Below, piece by piece: positions 53,566-64,000 of a DNA stretch of 64,000 bases (position 1 is its first letter; the number at the start of each line of letters is the position of its first letter). Location: NCBI GenBank assembly GCA_945910005.1, contig OX246741.1:41942232-42006231 (forward strand), in the 5' to 3' direction. The notes below the pieces were generated by a model. It saw only the letters and a program-made list of their open reading frames with translations. It was not told the DNA's origin and did no database searches. The position numbers and the translations under genes were made by a program. The stretch is from Isoperla grammatica (Eukaryota > Arthropoda > Insecta > Plecoptera > Perlodidae).

Positions 53566-54411
53566 TGGGCCTACCTGAAGAAAGCGATAGCGAGGAATCT
53601 TCTGATGCGTCACAGTCTCAATGGTACGTGCAAACTAGGCCCCTATGATTAAATACCCCTTCTTCAAATTATGCAGATCAAAAGTGACTTTTCCCGAGGT
53701 TAGAGGGGGGTTTTGGATAGTTGTGAAAGTTACGTTAGGACTGGTGGATATGTAGTTCATCCTGGCGTACTTTTATCGATATTTCATTCGATTCGATTAG
53801 AACATTCATTCGATTCGACTGTAATCTAGCGATTTCGTTTTTTTACCTTCTAGATTGGCAGCACTTCACCGGACACAAGCAGAGAACAAGGAAGAAGGCG
53901 TAAACTTTTCATATAAAAACTTCAACAATCATTTAATACTCTTTAAAAGTAACTAGAATATTATAATAAGCATCTAAAGAAAGACAATTCAACATTGTAC
54001 ACTAAAAATAACACTTGAAACAAAACTTTGGGGTTTTTAATTCGAAAAAGTGAGTAAGAAACGCGATCAGCTATACCGTACAAATAGGCTACCAAAGATA
54101 CACAACCTATAACGACATTGGGCCCTCTACACGAACTTGTCATTTCTGCGATCGTGTGGCCTGATAATTATACCCACTCACCTCTTAGCTTATCTTTAAA
54201 AGGATATGCGACCAATTTCCACAGCCCAAAGAATCATAACTGTGAAGCTCAAATCTTTCAGAGAACGCAATGGACACTGATAACTGAAAGAAAGCCCGAT
54301 GTCTTTTTTGAAACCCGTACGAATGCCAGACAGAAACTCACCATTCTTTAAAAGCGTCGTCTTTTATTAAGTAAACAACTGCCCACTAATAATTTTGAAA
54401 CAATTCAATTT
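53566..54411. other. no recognised gene
   Basis: Contains the putative Merlin C-terminal tail (to 53648), ATTCGATTCGATT-rich sequence at 53780-53825, and AT-rich sequence. A 77-codon frame at 54118-54351 has no recognised family. Confidence 0.4.
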
Positions 54412-54715
54412 TGGAGTTCGACGAGCCTCCACTAGGCGGAGATCAAGTAGACCTTGCGATGCAAGGTCAGTCAATCCCCTAGCGGAGGTTCGGTAAACCT
54501 GGAAGCCATATGATTCTTTGCACGGCCAAGATGATCCTTTAAATTAAATTCAAGGTCCTCTTGATCTCCGCCTAGCGGAGACTCGTCGAACTCCCAAAAG
54601 TTTACCGACACGCCACTAGTTCAAGGTCCGTCGATCCCCTGGCGGAGGCTCGGTAAAGCTGAAAGTAAGGAGTTCGACGAACCCCCGCTAGGGGATTTAC
54701 GGACCTTGACTAAAT
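54412..54715. repeat. cluster of five ~40-bp modules in both orientations
   Basis: Modules at about 54414-54457 and 54674-54715 (reverse), and 54464-54500, 54551-54596 and 54621-54660 (forward), share CAAGGTC, then a near-palindromic core such as CCGCCTAGCGGAG, then TTCGACGAAC or CTCGGTAAAC. Opposite-orientation pairs can fold into strong hairpins. Confidence 0.8.
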
Positions 54716-56259
54716 TAAATCGAATTAACTAAAAATGGCAGGTGAGCCCTTGAGGGCGCGGAGGTCTGATCCCGAGGGATGAAGGGGGTGGTACGGGGAC
54801 GGCAATGCCAAGGTGAAAATCAAGGACGGACGCAGACAAGGACGGAAGTGGACGTCAACAGGGACAGGCGAGGAAAGGACGAACGGGTGGACAGTCGTGA
54901 CGGTTACTTTAGCGGGATAATGACGTAGAGAGGGAACACTGACTCCCGCTAGCATATACGAGAAATATGACCAAGTCAGGTTCGTTCGCTATACACGATG
55001 CTGCCACGTGTCGTGAAGGGGAAGTGCTCAATTTATAAAAAATATGATTCCTCAGGATTCGTACCCGGGGTCTAGTGATTCAATAGAACCCAGATTCCCT
55101 GGTCTCTTTAAAATACCGATATAAAGTAATGCCAATAAACTTGTACTTGTAGTACTATATAAATAAATAGGAAAACGCTACGCGTTGCCAGATGAGCGTT
55201 TTTTTTTTTTTTTAATAAACCAAACAAATAATTTGCAACACATATTACTCTTACAAAAAAAAATAAACATAATATGCAACAACTTTACAATAAACATATG
55301 ATTTTTTACTAGATGGCGGTTCAAGCTACAAGCGTACAATTTGAATTTGTGTATATTTTTCTCGATATGTTGCTTATAATTGCACGAATTATTATTTAAA
55401 TCCGTCAAAAAGTTTTCCGTTGGTAAATTAAAACCTTCTAGTTGATTTTTCAATGGGTTTCCGTATAATTTCATTCGCCGTGGTCTTCTCAATAGGCTCT
55501 CATTCATAAACTATAACTGTGTATAGAAAGTTGCATAATGTAAATACAGGCTAGCGACCTAAAACGTGATATAGTTAAATGATACAATAACCGCATTTAA
55601 ACCATAATAAAAGCTTATCGTCAACAAAGTTCGTTGTTAGCTTTTGCATGATTGCCGTTGAAGTCGTCAAACATACCACGCCATTGTTGCCATTCTATTA
55701 CAGTTATCGACATTCCAAATGTAGTTTAAGAAAGGCCTCTTTGTACATGCCATTTTCCAGGCATAGTATGTGCATCTAACTTGAATGTTCTTCAAATGAG
55801 ATGAAACACTGTAAAGAAAGCAATGTAAATTCACGTAAATAGAAACTAGATATTTTTTTACTAAGGTTAAAGATACAATTCCAAAACTTGTATCCAGTGT
55901 TAACATTGCTGGTGTGGATATAAATGTCCAAAATTATTTAAATCTGTCCATAAGTATTATATAATCAAAAATAAAACGTTATTTTTTTCACTTATTACTT
56001 TTTTGTAGGTTGGCATCTTGACGGATTTTGCTGATTATGCTAACAGGGTGATAAGGCCGCTTCTCAATCTATTGTTTCTCAGATTTAACCTAGGTTGAAA
56101 ATTGTGCAGTATATATAATCTATAAAAATGTGTTGTCTTCCGGGATATTCCGCCGCTTGTGTGAGTATACTGGTGCAGACCGAAGTCTGTCACCCATTGC
56201 TCGACGTTTCTCCAGAATTGCATCTTTCATGATCACGAGTCCCTATCACAGCCTTCTCA
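54716..56259. other. no recognised gene
   Basis: 54725-54955 is GC-rich with GGACGG words. 55041-55110 resembles the tRNA-related fragment at 45302. 55200-55980 is AT-rich. 56000-56030 (GTAGGTTGGCATCTTGACGG) resembles 20530-20560, an unidentified shared scrap. Confidence 0.4.
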
Positions 56260-57255
56260 TTCAAGAACCTAACGTCGACTGACTATATTGTCAGCCGAGG
56301 CGGGGGTTCTTGAGCGAGTTTGTATTCCCACTCCTGTAGAAGGTGGAGGTGCGGGGCGGCGCGGTACTATTGTTAATGTTGAGGGCTGGGCTATGTTGTC
56401 CGAGGAAAGCACTGGTGCGGTGTCGTTCGTTTTTGCTGAAGGTGGCCTTGGTTCCACATGAATGGGGTCAGGATTGGCTTCCACGCCGTTGGGAGTCTTA
56501 GTGCGTCATATCGTTACGGTTTGTTGATAATAACCGGACGTTTGTCGATCTCAACCGCTTCACGCATGATACGAGGCAAATACAGAGCATCCTGGCGTTG
56601 TCAAAGTCGATCCAGTCACCTTCCTTCTTCACATGCTGAGCAAGTGCGGACGTGCTTTTATCCTGTCCCACTAAGGAGAGGACTCTGAAGAGGAACAGGA
56701 GGCCGATGAGGATTGGTATTAGTCCCTTAAGAAGTATTTGTGTCAGGTAAATTAACATTTTGATGACTAAATCATATAGGAAAGATTTATTTGCTAATTC
56801 AAGAGCATGGGAGCCGTATGGGAGGAAGATACGAAGTCAGGAGTTGGAAGATAGCTACATGAAGATAAGACATTGCTGATACGGAAGGTCGAAATGATGG
56901 ACGAAATTATGAAAAGAGGCAAGAAAGTAGTATAGGTGATTAAATAAGGCTAGAGGTATGATTGAAGGCAAGGATAAGCCCTTAGATATAGGATCCTTCG
57001 CCTGATAATAAGTAAAATTGTATGTAAGTAAGTAAAATTGTAAATAAGATTCGGCTCAAATAAGCTTCTGCTTCCGTGTAACTTGTTGTGTATGAATGAA
57101 AAAAAAATGTCGCACTGCGAGTTCGTGTTCCTTCACTCTGGCGGATATCCTTCGCTGTTGGTCTGGCCCACATAGAGTTGGGGGCACGAACCACCGGGGA
57201 CCTCATACACGCCCTGCGACTCAAGTTAGCCAATCCTGACCCCATTCCATGAGAA
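56260..57255 (-). pseudogene. Penelope-like element C-terminus with GIY-YIG endonuclease
   Basis: Minus strand: 57214-57100 encodes GVYEVPGGSCPQLYVGQTN and, after a frameshift, RISARVKEHELAVR, the GIY-YIG core. 56670-56461 encodes STSALAQHVKKEGDWIDFDN, REAVEIDKRP and TAWKPILTP, the conserved end of Penelope-like ORFs. Between them (about 56690-57095) is a ~400-bp interruption without recognised motif. RT is missing. A second, oppositely oriented piece of the same C-terminal tail begins at 57225. Confidence 0.65.
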
Positions 57256-57297
57256 ACCAAGGCAAACACCAAGAACGCGAGCCTTGGCTGACACTGA

Positions 57298-57671
57298 GGG
57301 TGTGTTCCAGCTTGACGTTTTTCGTAGTGGACTAAGCTTAGTTATACTAATCGAAAAGAAGTGACGTCACAAACAGGCGACCAATGCTTCTTATTTGGCT
57401 AGTGGTTAGTGGTTAGTGGGTAGTGGCCGAAAGTGTACACTACGACACCGACTAACCCACTAAACCAAGATGGTTGATACCAGCCACCACAGCTGATACT
57501 TTTAGGTTAGGAAAATACCCAACCAGTGAGTGGAAGTATTATTATCGTATTTATTTCCATTAGATGATTGATAACAATACACTTTGTGTTAGGATACTAG
57601 GTGGCGTGTCCAAAGCTGTTAGTGGTGAGTGGTTAGTGGTAAGCAGGCGAAAATCAAGTTGGAACACACCC
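57298..57671. mobile_element. 374-bp MITE, TSD TGA
   Basis: Termini GGGTGTGTTCCAGCTTGA and, on the complement, GGGTGTGTTCCAACTTGA; TGA at 57295-57297 and 57672-57674. Several TTAGTGG words near both ends. The three-base target fits a PIF/Harbinger-like mechanism. Confidence 0.75.
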
Positions 57672-59211
57672 TGAGGGTGCGGCCTCGCTCTCCTCAGCTC
57701 TCGGCCGATGTTCGGTCGAACTCGGGGAAAGTTGTCACATATCTACTTGTGTGGCATAGTGCAATGAATTCCTAATGTAGAGCATATGAACTGAGTTTTC
57801 GTTTGTTAGTTTAGTATTCTTTTAAAAGTATTTTAGTAGTATTTTTTGTTTGTATTTTTAAGATATGTGTTTTTATTTCGAGGAACACATAAGCGCGCAA
57901 TCATAGCATGAAACAATAAAAGATATCCTCCACAAAAAACTTAGAACTTTCGAAATTTACACGAGTTGCACGGCTTTAAATCGTATGCGTCGTATGGTGT
58001 TAATTGTAGCGTTTACGAATGGGATTTTGTAGGTATACGTTTTTGTCTTCAAACACCCACATAGTATTTGTGGATATTCAGTTATAAGATTTTCTTATCT
58101 CTATTTAACTGTTTTATATGAAAGAATGATGCGCATGATGAACGAGGTCCCATCTCTCCTATAATATAAATAATACAACTTCCTGTCACGAGAAACTTCA
58201 TGGACGAAGCCAGTCTTACAAAGCAAGGGGGTGTGTTTATTTTCTCTAGTTTCTGACGGATGGTTATACAAGTACCAACCCTCTAAGATGTTGCATTAGT
58301 TGGTGGACAAGAACTTGAACGTCGACTATTCTTCAAACAATTCCGTTTTATCTCTAGAAGTAGGTCAGATGATGAACTTACGTTTTATGCGTGAACTGAA
58401 CTGGAAAATAATTAAAATTAAAGAATCACGGAGGAACTTCGTCAGGAAATAAGGAGATGATAAGGGGGATGAAGTAAATGATACAATAAGAGAAACTATT
58501 GTTAATAAAGTAACTTCGAACTTAAAGTTGGTACTTGCAATAATTAGCGAGACATTGTATTATTAACACTTTGGGTGCTGGGCGTTGTCATGCGGGTCCA
58601 TTTCCTGGTACTGGGCGTTTTTGCCACTGTTACGGGTGAAGAGCTACCCAACCCTCAGAGCTGTAGTAGAGGGGACGAGCGGGAGCACGTAGGATACTGA
58701 CCCCAGCCAGTTGCAGTTGATTGAACGGAGACGTGGTGTTGGTTCAATGATTTAATGATTTGTTCTCCAATCTTCACAAATAATAAGTTAAGGTTAAGTT
58801 AAATAATAAGTAAAATAAAATAATAACTGAGCTGACAGTGATAATTTAGAATCCGAAATACAAAAGGTCTTTACTCTTTCAAAGCCAGGAATCAACTGTC
58901 GTACACGTGTTTGTGCCGTTTCACAGGATGTGTATATCCAGTCGTGGGGTGGAATTACACTAGACTCAGCTATCAGGCTTCTCTAATAATAATTAAGAAA
59001 GGAGAGTGTAATGCGTAGCGTGCAAAAGTGCAAGTCGCTGAACCTTCACCTCACCACACCACTATTCCCGAGTCCCGATGTTGTCCCCAAGGAAGTGTGG
59101 AAGGTAAACCAACCCCCTGCTTATATGTGTCCCAAGACTACCTTACACATACTTTCGTCACAGGCGACGGGTTCGTTGCCAATCAGCGATCGGTATGTGA
59201 TATGGTATCTG
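57672..59211. other. no recognised gene
   Basis: 57672-57735 continues the plus-strand Penelope-like tail region. The remainder is AT-rich. AACACTTTGGGTGCTGGGCG at 58566-58585, next to a TTAA, could be one end of a DNA transposon, but no partner end was found. 59011-59229 is an ORF of no recognised family leading into the satellite. Confidence 0.35.
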
Positions 59212-62200
59212 AGTTCGTCCGGTATCTAGTAATTTCTTCAATTGTGAACTATGTTCCACGGTTAGTGTTTGCATACAAGAACTGTGTTCGTCCGGTATCT
59301 AGTAGTTACTTCAGTCGTGAACTGTGTTCCGCCGGTTAGTGTTTGCATACAAGAACTGTGTTCGTCCGGTATCTAGTAGTTAATTCAGTCGTGAACTGTG
59401 TTCCGCCGGTTAGTGCTTGCATACAAGAACTGTGTTCGTCCGGTATCTAGTAGTTACTTCAGTCGTGAACTTTGTTCCGCCGGTTAGTGTTTGCATACAA
59501 GAACTGTGTTCGTCCGGAATCTAGTTGTTAATTCAGTCGTGAACTGTGTTCCATGCTTAGTGTTTGCATACAAGAACTGTGTTCGTCCGGTATCTAGTAG
59601 TTACTTCAATCGTGAACTGTGTTCCACGGTTAGTGTTTGCATACAAGAACTGTGTTCGTCCGGTATCTAGTAGTAACTTCAATCGTAAACTGTGTTCCAC
59701 GGTTAGTGTTTGCATACAAGAACTGTGTTCGTCCGGTATCTAGTAGTTACTTCAGTCGTGAACTGTGTTCCACGGTTTGTGTTTGCATACAAGAACTGAG
59801 TTCGTCCGGTATCTTGTAGTTACTTCAGTCGTGAACTGTGTTCCACGGTTAGTGTTTGCACACAAGAACTGTGTTCCACCGGTTAGTGTTTACACACAAG
59901 AACTGTGTCCCACCGGTTAGTGTTTGCACACAAGAACTGTGTTCCACCAGTTAGTGTTTGCATACAAGAACTGTGTTCCGCCGGTTAGTGTTTGCATACA
60001 AGAAGTGTGTTCCGCCGGTTAGTGTTTGCATACAAGAACTGTGTTCCACCGGTTAGTGTTTGCACACAAGAACTGTGTTCCACCGGTTAGTGTTCGCACA
60101 CTGAACTGTGTTCCACCGGTTAGTGTTTGCACACAAGAACTGTGTTCCACCGGTTAGTGTTTGCACACAAGAACTGTGTTCCACCGGTTAGTGTTTGCAC
60201 ACAAGAACTGTGTTCCACCGGTTAGTGTTTGCACACAAGAACTGTGTTCCACCGGTTAGTGTTTGCATACAAGAACTGTGTTCCACCGGTTAGTGTTTGC
60301 ATACAAGAACTGTGTTCGTCCGGTATCTAGTAGTTACTTCAATCGTGAACTGTGTTCCACGGTTAGTGTTTGCATACAAGAACTGTGTTCGTCCGGTATC
60401 TAGTAGTAACTTCAATCGTAAACTGTGTTCCACGGTTAGTGTTTGCATACAAGAACTGTGTTCGTCCGGTATCTAGTAGTTACTTCAGTCGTGAACTGTG
60501 TTCCACGGTTTGTGTTTGCATACAAGAACTGAGTTCGTCCGGTATCTTGTAGTTACTTCAGTCGTGAACTGTGTTCCACGGTTAGTGTTTGCACACAAGA
60601 ACTGTGTTCCACCGGTTAGTGTTTGCACACAAGAACTGTGTTCCACCGGTTAGTGTTTGCACACAAGAACTGTGTTCCGCCGGTTAGTGTTTGCACACAA
60701 GAACTGTGTTCCACCGGTTAGTGTTTGCATACAAGAACTGTGTTCCGCCGGTTAGTGTTTGCACACAAGAATTGTGTTCCACCGGTTAGTGTTTGCATAC
60801 AAGAACTGTGTTCCGCCGGTTAGTGTTTGCATACAAGACCTGTGTTCCACCGGTTAGTGTTTGCACACAAGAGCTGTGTCCACCGGTTAGTGTTTGCACA
60901 CAAGAACTGTGTTCCACTGGTTAGTGTTTGCATACAAGAACTGTGTTCCGCCGGTTAGTGTTTGCATACAAGAACTGTGTTCGTCCGGTATCTAGTAGTA
61001 ACTTCAATCGTGAACTGTGTTCCACGGTTAGTGTTTGCATACAAGAACTGTGTTTGTCCGGTATCTAGTAGTTACTTCAGTCGTGAACTGTGTTCCACGG
61101 TTTGTGTTTGCATACAAGAACTGAGTTCGTCCGGTATCTTGTAGTTACTTCAGTCGTGAACTGTGTTCCACGGTTAGTGTTTGCATACAAGAACTGTGTT
61201 CGTCCGGTATCTAGTAGTTACTTCAGTCGTGAACTGTGTTCCACGGTTTGTGTTTGCATACAAGAACTGAGTTCGTCCGGTATCTTGTAGTTACTTCAGT
61301 CGTGAACTGTGTTCCACCGGTTAGTGTTTGCACACAAGAACTGTGTTCCACCGGTTAGTGTTTGCACACAAGAACGGTGTTCCACCGGTTAGTGTTTGCA
61401 TACAAGAACTGTGTTCCGCCGGTTTGTGTTTGCATACAAGAATTGTGTTCCACCGGTTACTGTTTGCATACAAGAACTGTGTTCCGCCGGTTAGTGTTTG
61501 CATACAAGAACTGTGTTCCACCGGTTAGTGTTTGCACACAAGAGCTGTGTCCACCGGTTAGTGTTTGCACACAAGAACTGTGTTCCACCGGTTAGTGTTT
61601 GCATACAAGAACTGTGTTCCGCCGGTTAGTGTTTGCATACAAGAACTGTGTTCGTCCGGTATCTAGTAGTAACTTCAATCGTGAACTGTGTTCCACGGTT
61701 AGTGTTTGCATACAAGAACTGTGTTCGTCCGGTATCTAGTAGTTACTTCAGTCATGAACTGTGTTCCACGGTTTGTGTTTGCATACAAGAACTGAGTTTG
61801 TCCGGTATCTTGTAGTTACTTCAGTCGTGAACTGTGTTCCACCGGTTAGTGTTTGCACACAAGAACTGTGTTCCACCGGTTAGTGTTTGCACACAAGAAC
61901 TGTGTTCCACCGGTTAGTGTTTGCACACAAGAACTCCGTTCCACCGGTTAGTGTTTGCACACAAGAACTGTGTTCCACCGGTTAGTGTTTGCATACAAGA
62001 ACTGTGTTCCACCGGTTAGTGTTTGCACACAAGAGCTGTGTCCACCGGTTAGTGTTTGCACACAAGAACTGTGTTCCACCGGTTAGTGTTTGCACACAAG
62101 AGCTGTGTCCACCGGTTAGTGTTTGCACACAAGAGCTGTGTTCCACCGGTTAGTGTTTGCACACAAGAGCTGTGTCCACCGGTTAGTGTTTGCACACAAG

Positions 62201-62452
62201 AACTGTGTTCCACCGGTTAGTGTTTGCACACAAGAACTGTGTTCCACCGGTTAGTGTTTGCACACAAGAGCTGTGTCCACCGGTTAGTGTTTGCACACAA
62301 GAACTGTGTTCCACCGGTTAGTGTTTGCACACAAGAACTGTGTTCCACCGGTTAGTGTTTGCACACAAGAACTGTGTTCCACCGGTTAGTGTTTGCATAC
62401 AAGAACTGTGTTCCGCCGGTTAGTGTTTGCATACAAGAACGGTGTTCGTCCG
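59212..62452. repeat. two-level satellite array (34-bp and 73-bp units)
   Basis: Short unit (34 bp): TTAGTGTTTGCACACAAGAA, then CTGTGTTCCACCGG. Long unit (73 bp): the same start plus an inserted GTCCGGTATCTAGTAGTTAC and CAGTCGTGAACTGTGTTCC. Blocks of three or so long units followed by many short units recur; matching points at 59637, 60370, 60962 and 61633 give spacings of 733, 592 and 671. Apparent 60-66-codon frames in it are by-products. Confidence 0.95.
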
Positions 62453-62812
62453 GTATCTTGCGTGCATGTAAGGGGCAGTAGACAAGGATCTGAGATCGGT
62501 ATGCGGTTACTGACGTCGGGGTTAATATTCAACACTAGGCCTACTTTCACTGTACTTTGCGCACAGAAGACCTTTAGCGGACGGTTTGTCGAAGGTGTAA
62601 GTGTAAAGGGGGAAGGGGGAGGGCCGATGAATAAGGTGCACTGTTGCAACGTATCTGTTACTGAAAATATTATGTGACTGAATGTGCGATTTTAGAAACC
62701 TATATCGTCCGGTATTATTTTCGCATGGGTTGTTTATAGATACGGATTCATTAAATCGAATTATTTAGATTGAAAATGTCAGGTTGAGTAAATAATATAT
62801 TGGATATACAGT
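62453..62812. other. no recognised gene
   Basis: Satellite edge followed by moderately GC-rich then AT-rich sequence with no recognised motif. Confidence 0.4.
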
Positions 62813-63169
62813 CTCCGGAGTTATGCGGAATGTCTTCCCCTCTGTCCCCCAACAGCGTCCGCGCAACGGCGAAGCGAGGTAGTGAAAGATAAAATGCCTT
62901 TAGTGTATTGCAATGAATCTGTGGTTCTAGGATCCCGCCCACCTTCCCCTACCTCACTCCATACCTCGAATAGCCAGCCGCGAGGGGAACCCCTCACGGC
63001 TGGCTCGAGCTGGCGATTCGAGGTATGGAGTGAAGTAGGGGAAGGTGGGTGGGATCCAAGGACCACAGATTCATTGCAATACACTTTATAACAGACCTTG
63101 CACTGCCTCTCTTTGCCGGTGTGTGGACGCTGGTGGGGGGTAGATGGGAAGACATCCTCATATCTCGAG
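62813..63169. repeat. 357-bp fold-back inverted repeat
   Basis: Inner arms 62901-62976 and 63011-63086 are almost perfect complements (about 76 bp, including GAATCTGTGG, CACCTTCCCCTAC and ATACCTCGAAT). The outer arms to 62813 and 63169 pair less well (ATGTCTTCCC with GGGAAGACAT). The loop contains GAGGGGAACCCCTC, itself a small palindrome. The arms lack a clear target duplication. Confidence 0.85.
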
Positions 63170-64000
63170 TGAACGCTTTAGTTGACACCCCTTTAAAAGT
63201 CGTATTTAGAAAATGTAATAGCACTGAAAACCAACAAATCTCATGTAACTTATTTCCGTTTAATGAGTTCTTGTTCACAAAGTAGTTTTAAACTATTCTC
63301 ATTCTATTATTTTTGATTGCCTTCATTATTTCTCCGTATTCTTACTGTGTGGAAAAGATTTATAGAAATGCTGTTCTTTATTTTGAATTACTTTGCGGGG
63401 TACTTTAAGATAAAATGAAATGTTCAAATTAATACCGAAACATAAAATTCCACTAATTATTTTAACTCATTTGTTCCGTCTTTGATAATAAAATAAAATC
63501 AATACCAGGGTTAACTTGCTGTCTTTGTTAAAATACCGTTTCTTAGCGAATAATTAAAAAATCAATTTTCAGCATACAAACGAACGAGTCGTTTGTAGCT
63601 TTGGAGCTTTGGATGGAGGCAATAAGGTACAGTTTCCTTTTGCTTGACAATCTCGACCGGACAGTGTCCTTAAGAGAAGTATGATTAGAATACAGATGTG
63701 ATGGTTTTGTTGCTGAAGGCAGAACGTTTGGAAAAAGAATGAAATGGCCCGAAGGCAGAAAGAATTTAGAGTGATATTAGTATGAAATTAATAGAAGAGG
63801 TTGGGTTTACAACGACTAGGAATAAATAGGTAAGTTCAGGAAGGGTCCTGATGGGAATGAATAGAGGTACTACCTCACCCGTCTTTTCTTGGCAAAGAGG
63901 GGAAGGCGAATGTTGCGGTGGCGTCCACATGCCCGTGGGTTGGGAGGTCTGAATTCAAGGGTGTTTATGCTTGCGACTGGACGGAGATATCTATCATGAG
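63170..64000. other. no recognised gene
   Basis: AT-rich up to about 63600, then mixed sequence. No motif, terminal repeat or open frame of note up to the right edge. Confidence 0.4.

Noticed and set aside
52788..53613. minus-strand ORFs of 127-192 codons opposite the Merlin gene
   Set aside because: They shadow the transposase frame and match no motif.
58566..58590. piggyBac-like terminus next to TTAA
   Set aside because: Only one end is visible, with no inverted partner or transposase, so it is not called as an element.
59637..61815. repeated 60-66-codon ORFs with YKNCVRPVSSSYF-type peptides
   Set aside because: They arise from the 34/73-bp satellite and are repeated with it; no start context, splice or codon signal supports coding.

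Overview
This window looks like repeat-dense, gene-poor chromosomal DNA from an invertebrate, most likely an arthropod. The reasons are introns and GT-AG splice signals inside transposons, Jockey-, CR1-, I- and RTE-like LINE remnants, Ty3/gypsy and Ty1/copia LTR elements, a Penelope-like element, and Merlin, PIF/Harbinger-like and hAT-like DNA transposons with their MITEs. I see no convincing single-copy host gene. The only possible host signal is a first exon encoding a secretory leader (34165-34266), which has a decayed second copy at 28083-28345. Species cannot be fixed from the sequence alone.

Layout: 1-5274 is a minus-strand Ty3/gypsy element with one open gag-pol frame, its 5' LTR and primer binding site; its 3' LTR lies off the left edge. 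It sits inside the gag region of a second LTR family, called LTR-A here (5275-6913). From 6914 to 20600 there are nested LINE fragments (copia, Jockey, CR1, I-like), LTR-A solo LTRs, a SINE-like family, a Harbinger derivative carrying a MADF exon, and a 963-bp hAT-like element filled with GGCCCGAAAG repeats. From 20577 to 27110 a Jockey-like copy is followed by a TGAC-microsatellite/130-bp-repeat element invaded by Merlin. From 27900 to 33440 there are RTE, SGNH-hydrolase, LTR-A and I-LINE fragments plus SINEs. From 34378 to 45175 the Jockey-then-Merlin order recurs; here the Jockey copy is interrupted by three MITEs in series at one TAA target.

From 45300 to 48060 there are tRNA-related SINEs, an RTE end and several MITEs. 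At 48102-50166 is a 60-bp minisatellite whose units can each form a hairpin. It is followed by a MITE whose unoccupied target survives about 150 bp away (50361-51139), a Harbinger-type MITE (51595-52318) and a largely open Merlin transposase (52720-53565). From 54412 to 57671 there is a cluster of inverted modules and a Penelope-like GIY-YIG remnant in inverted arrangement. At 59212-62452 lies a two-level satellite (34-bp and 73-bp units in higher-order blocks), and at 62813-63169 a 357-bp fold-back.

The elements interact mainly by nesting, which gives relative ages: gypsy into LTR-A; SINE into a solo LTR-A, itself inside a CR1-like LINE; hAT into an LTR-A fragment; Merlin into the 130-bp repeat, with a Harbinger MITE beside it; and MITE A, MITE A and MITE B into a Jockey 5' region. 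Unoccupied homologous sites elsewhere in the window confirm several boundaries. All identifications are by eye from motifs and termini; no database search was run.
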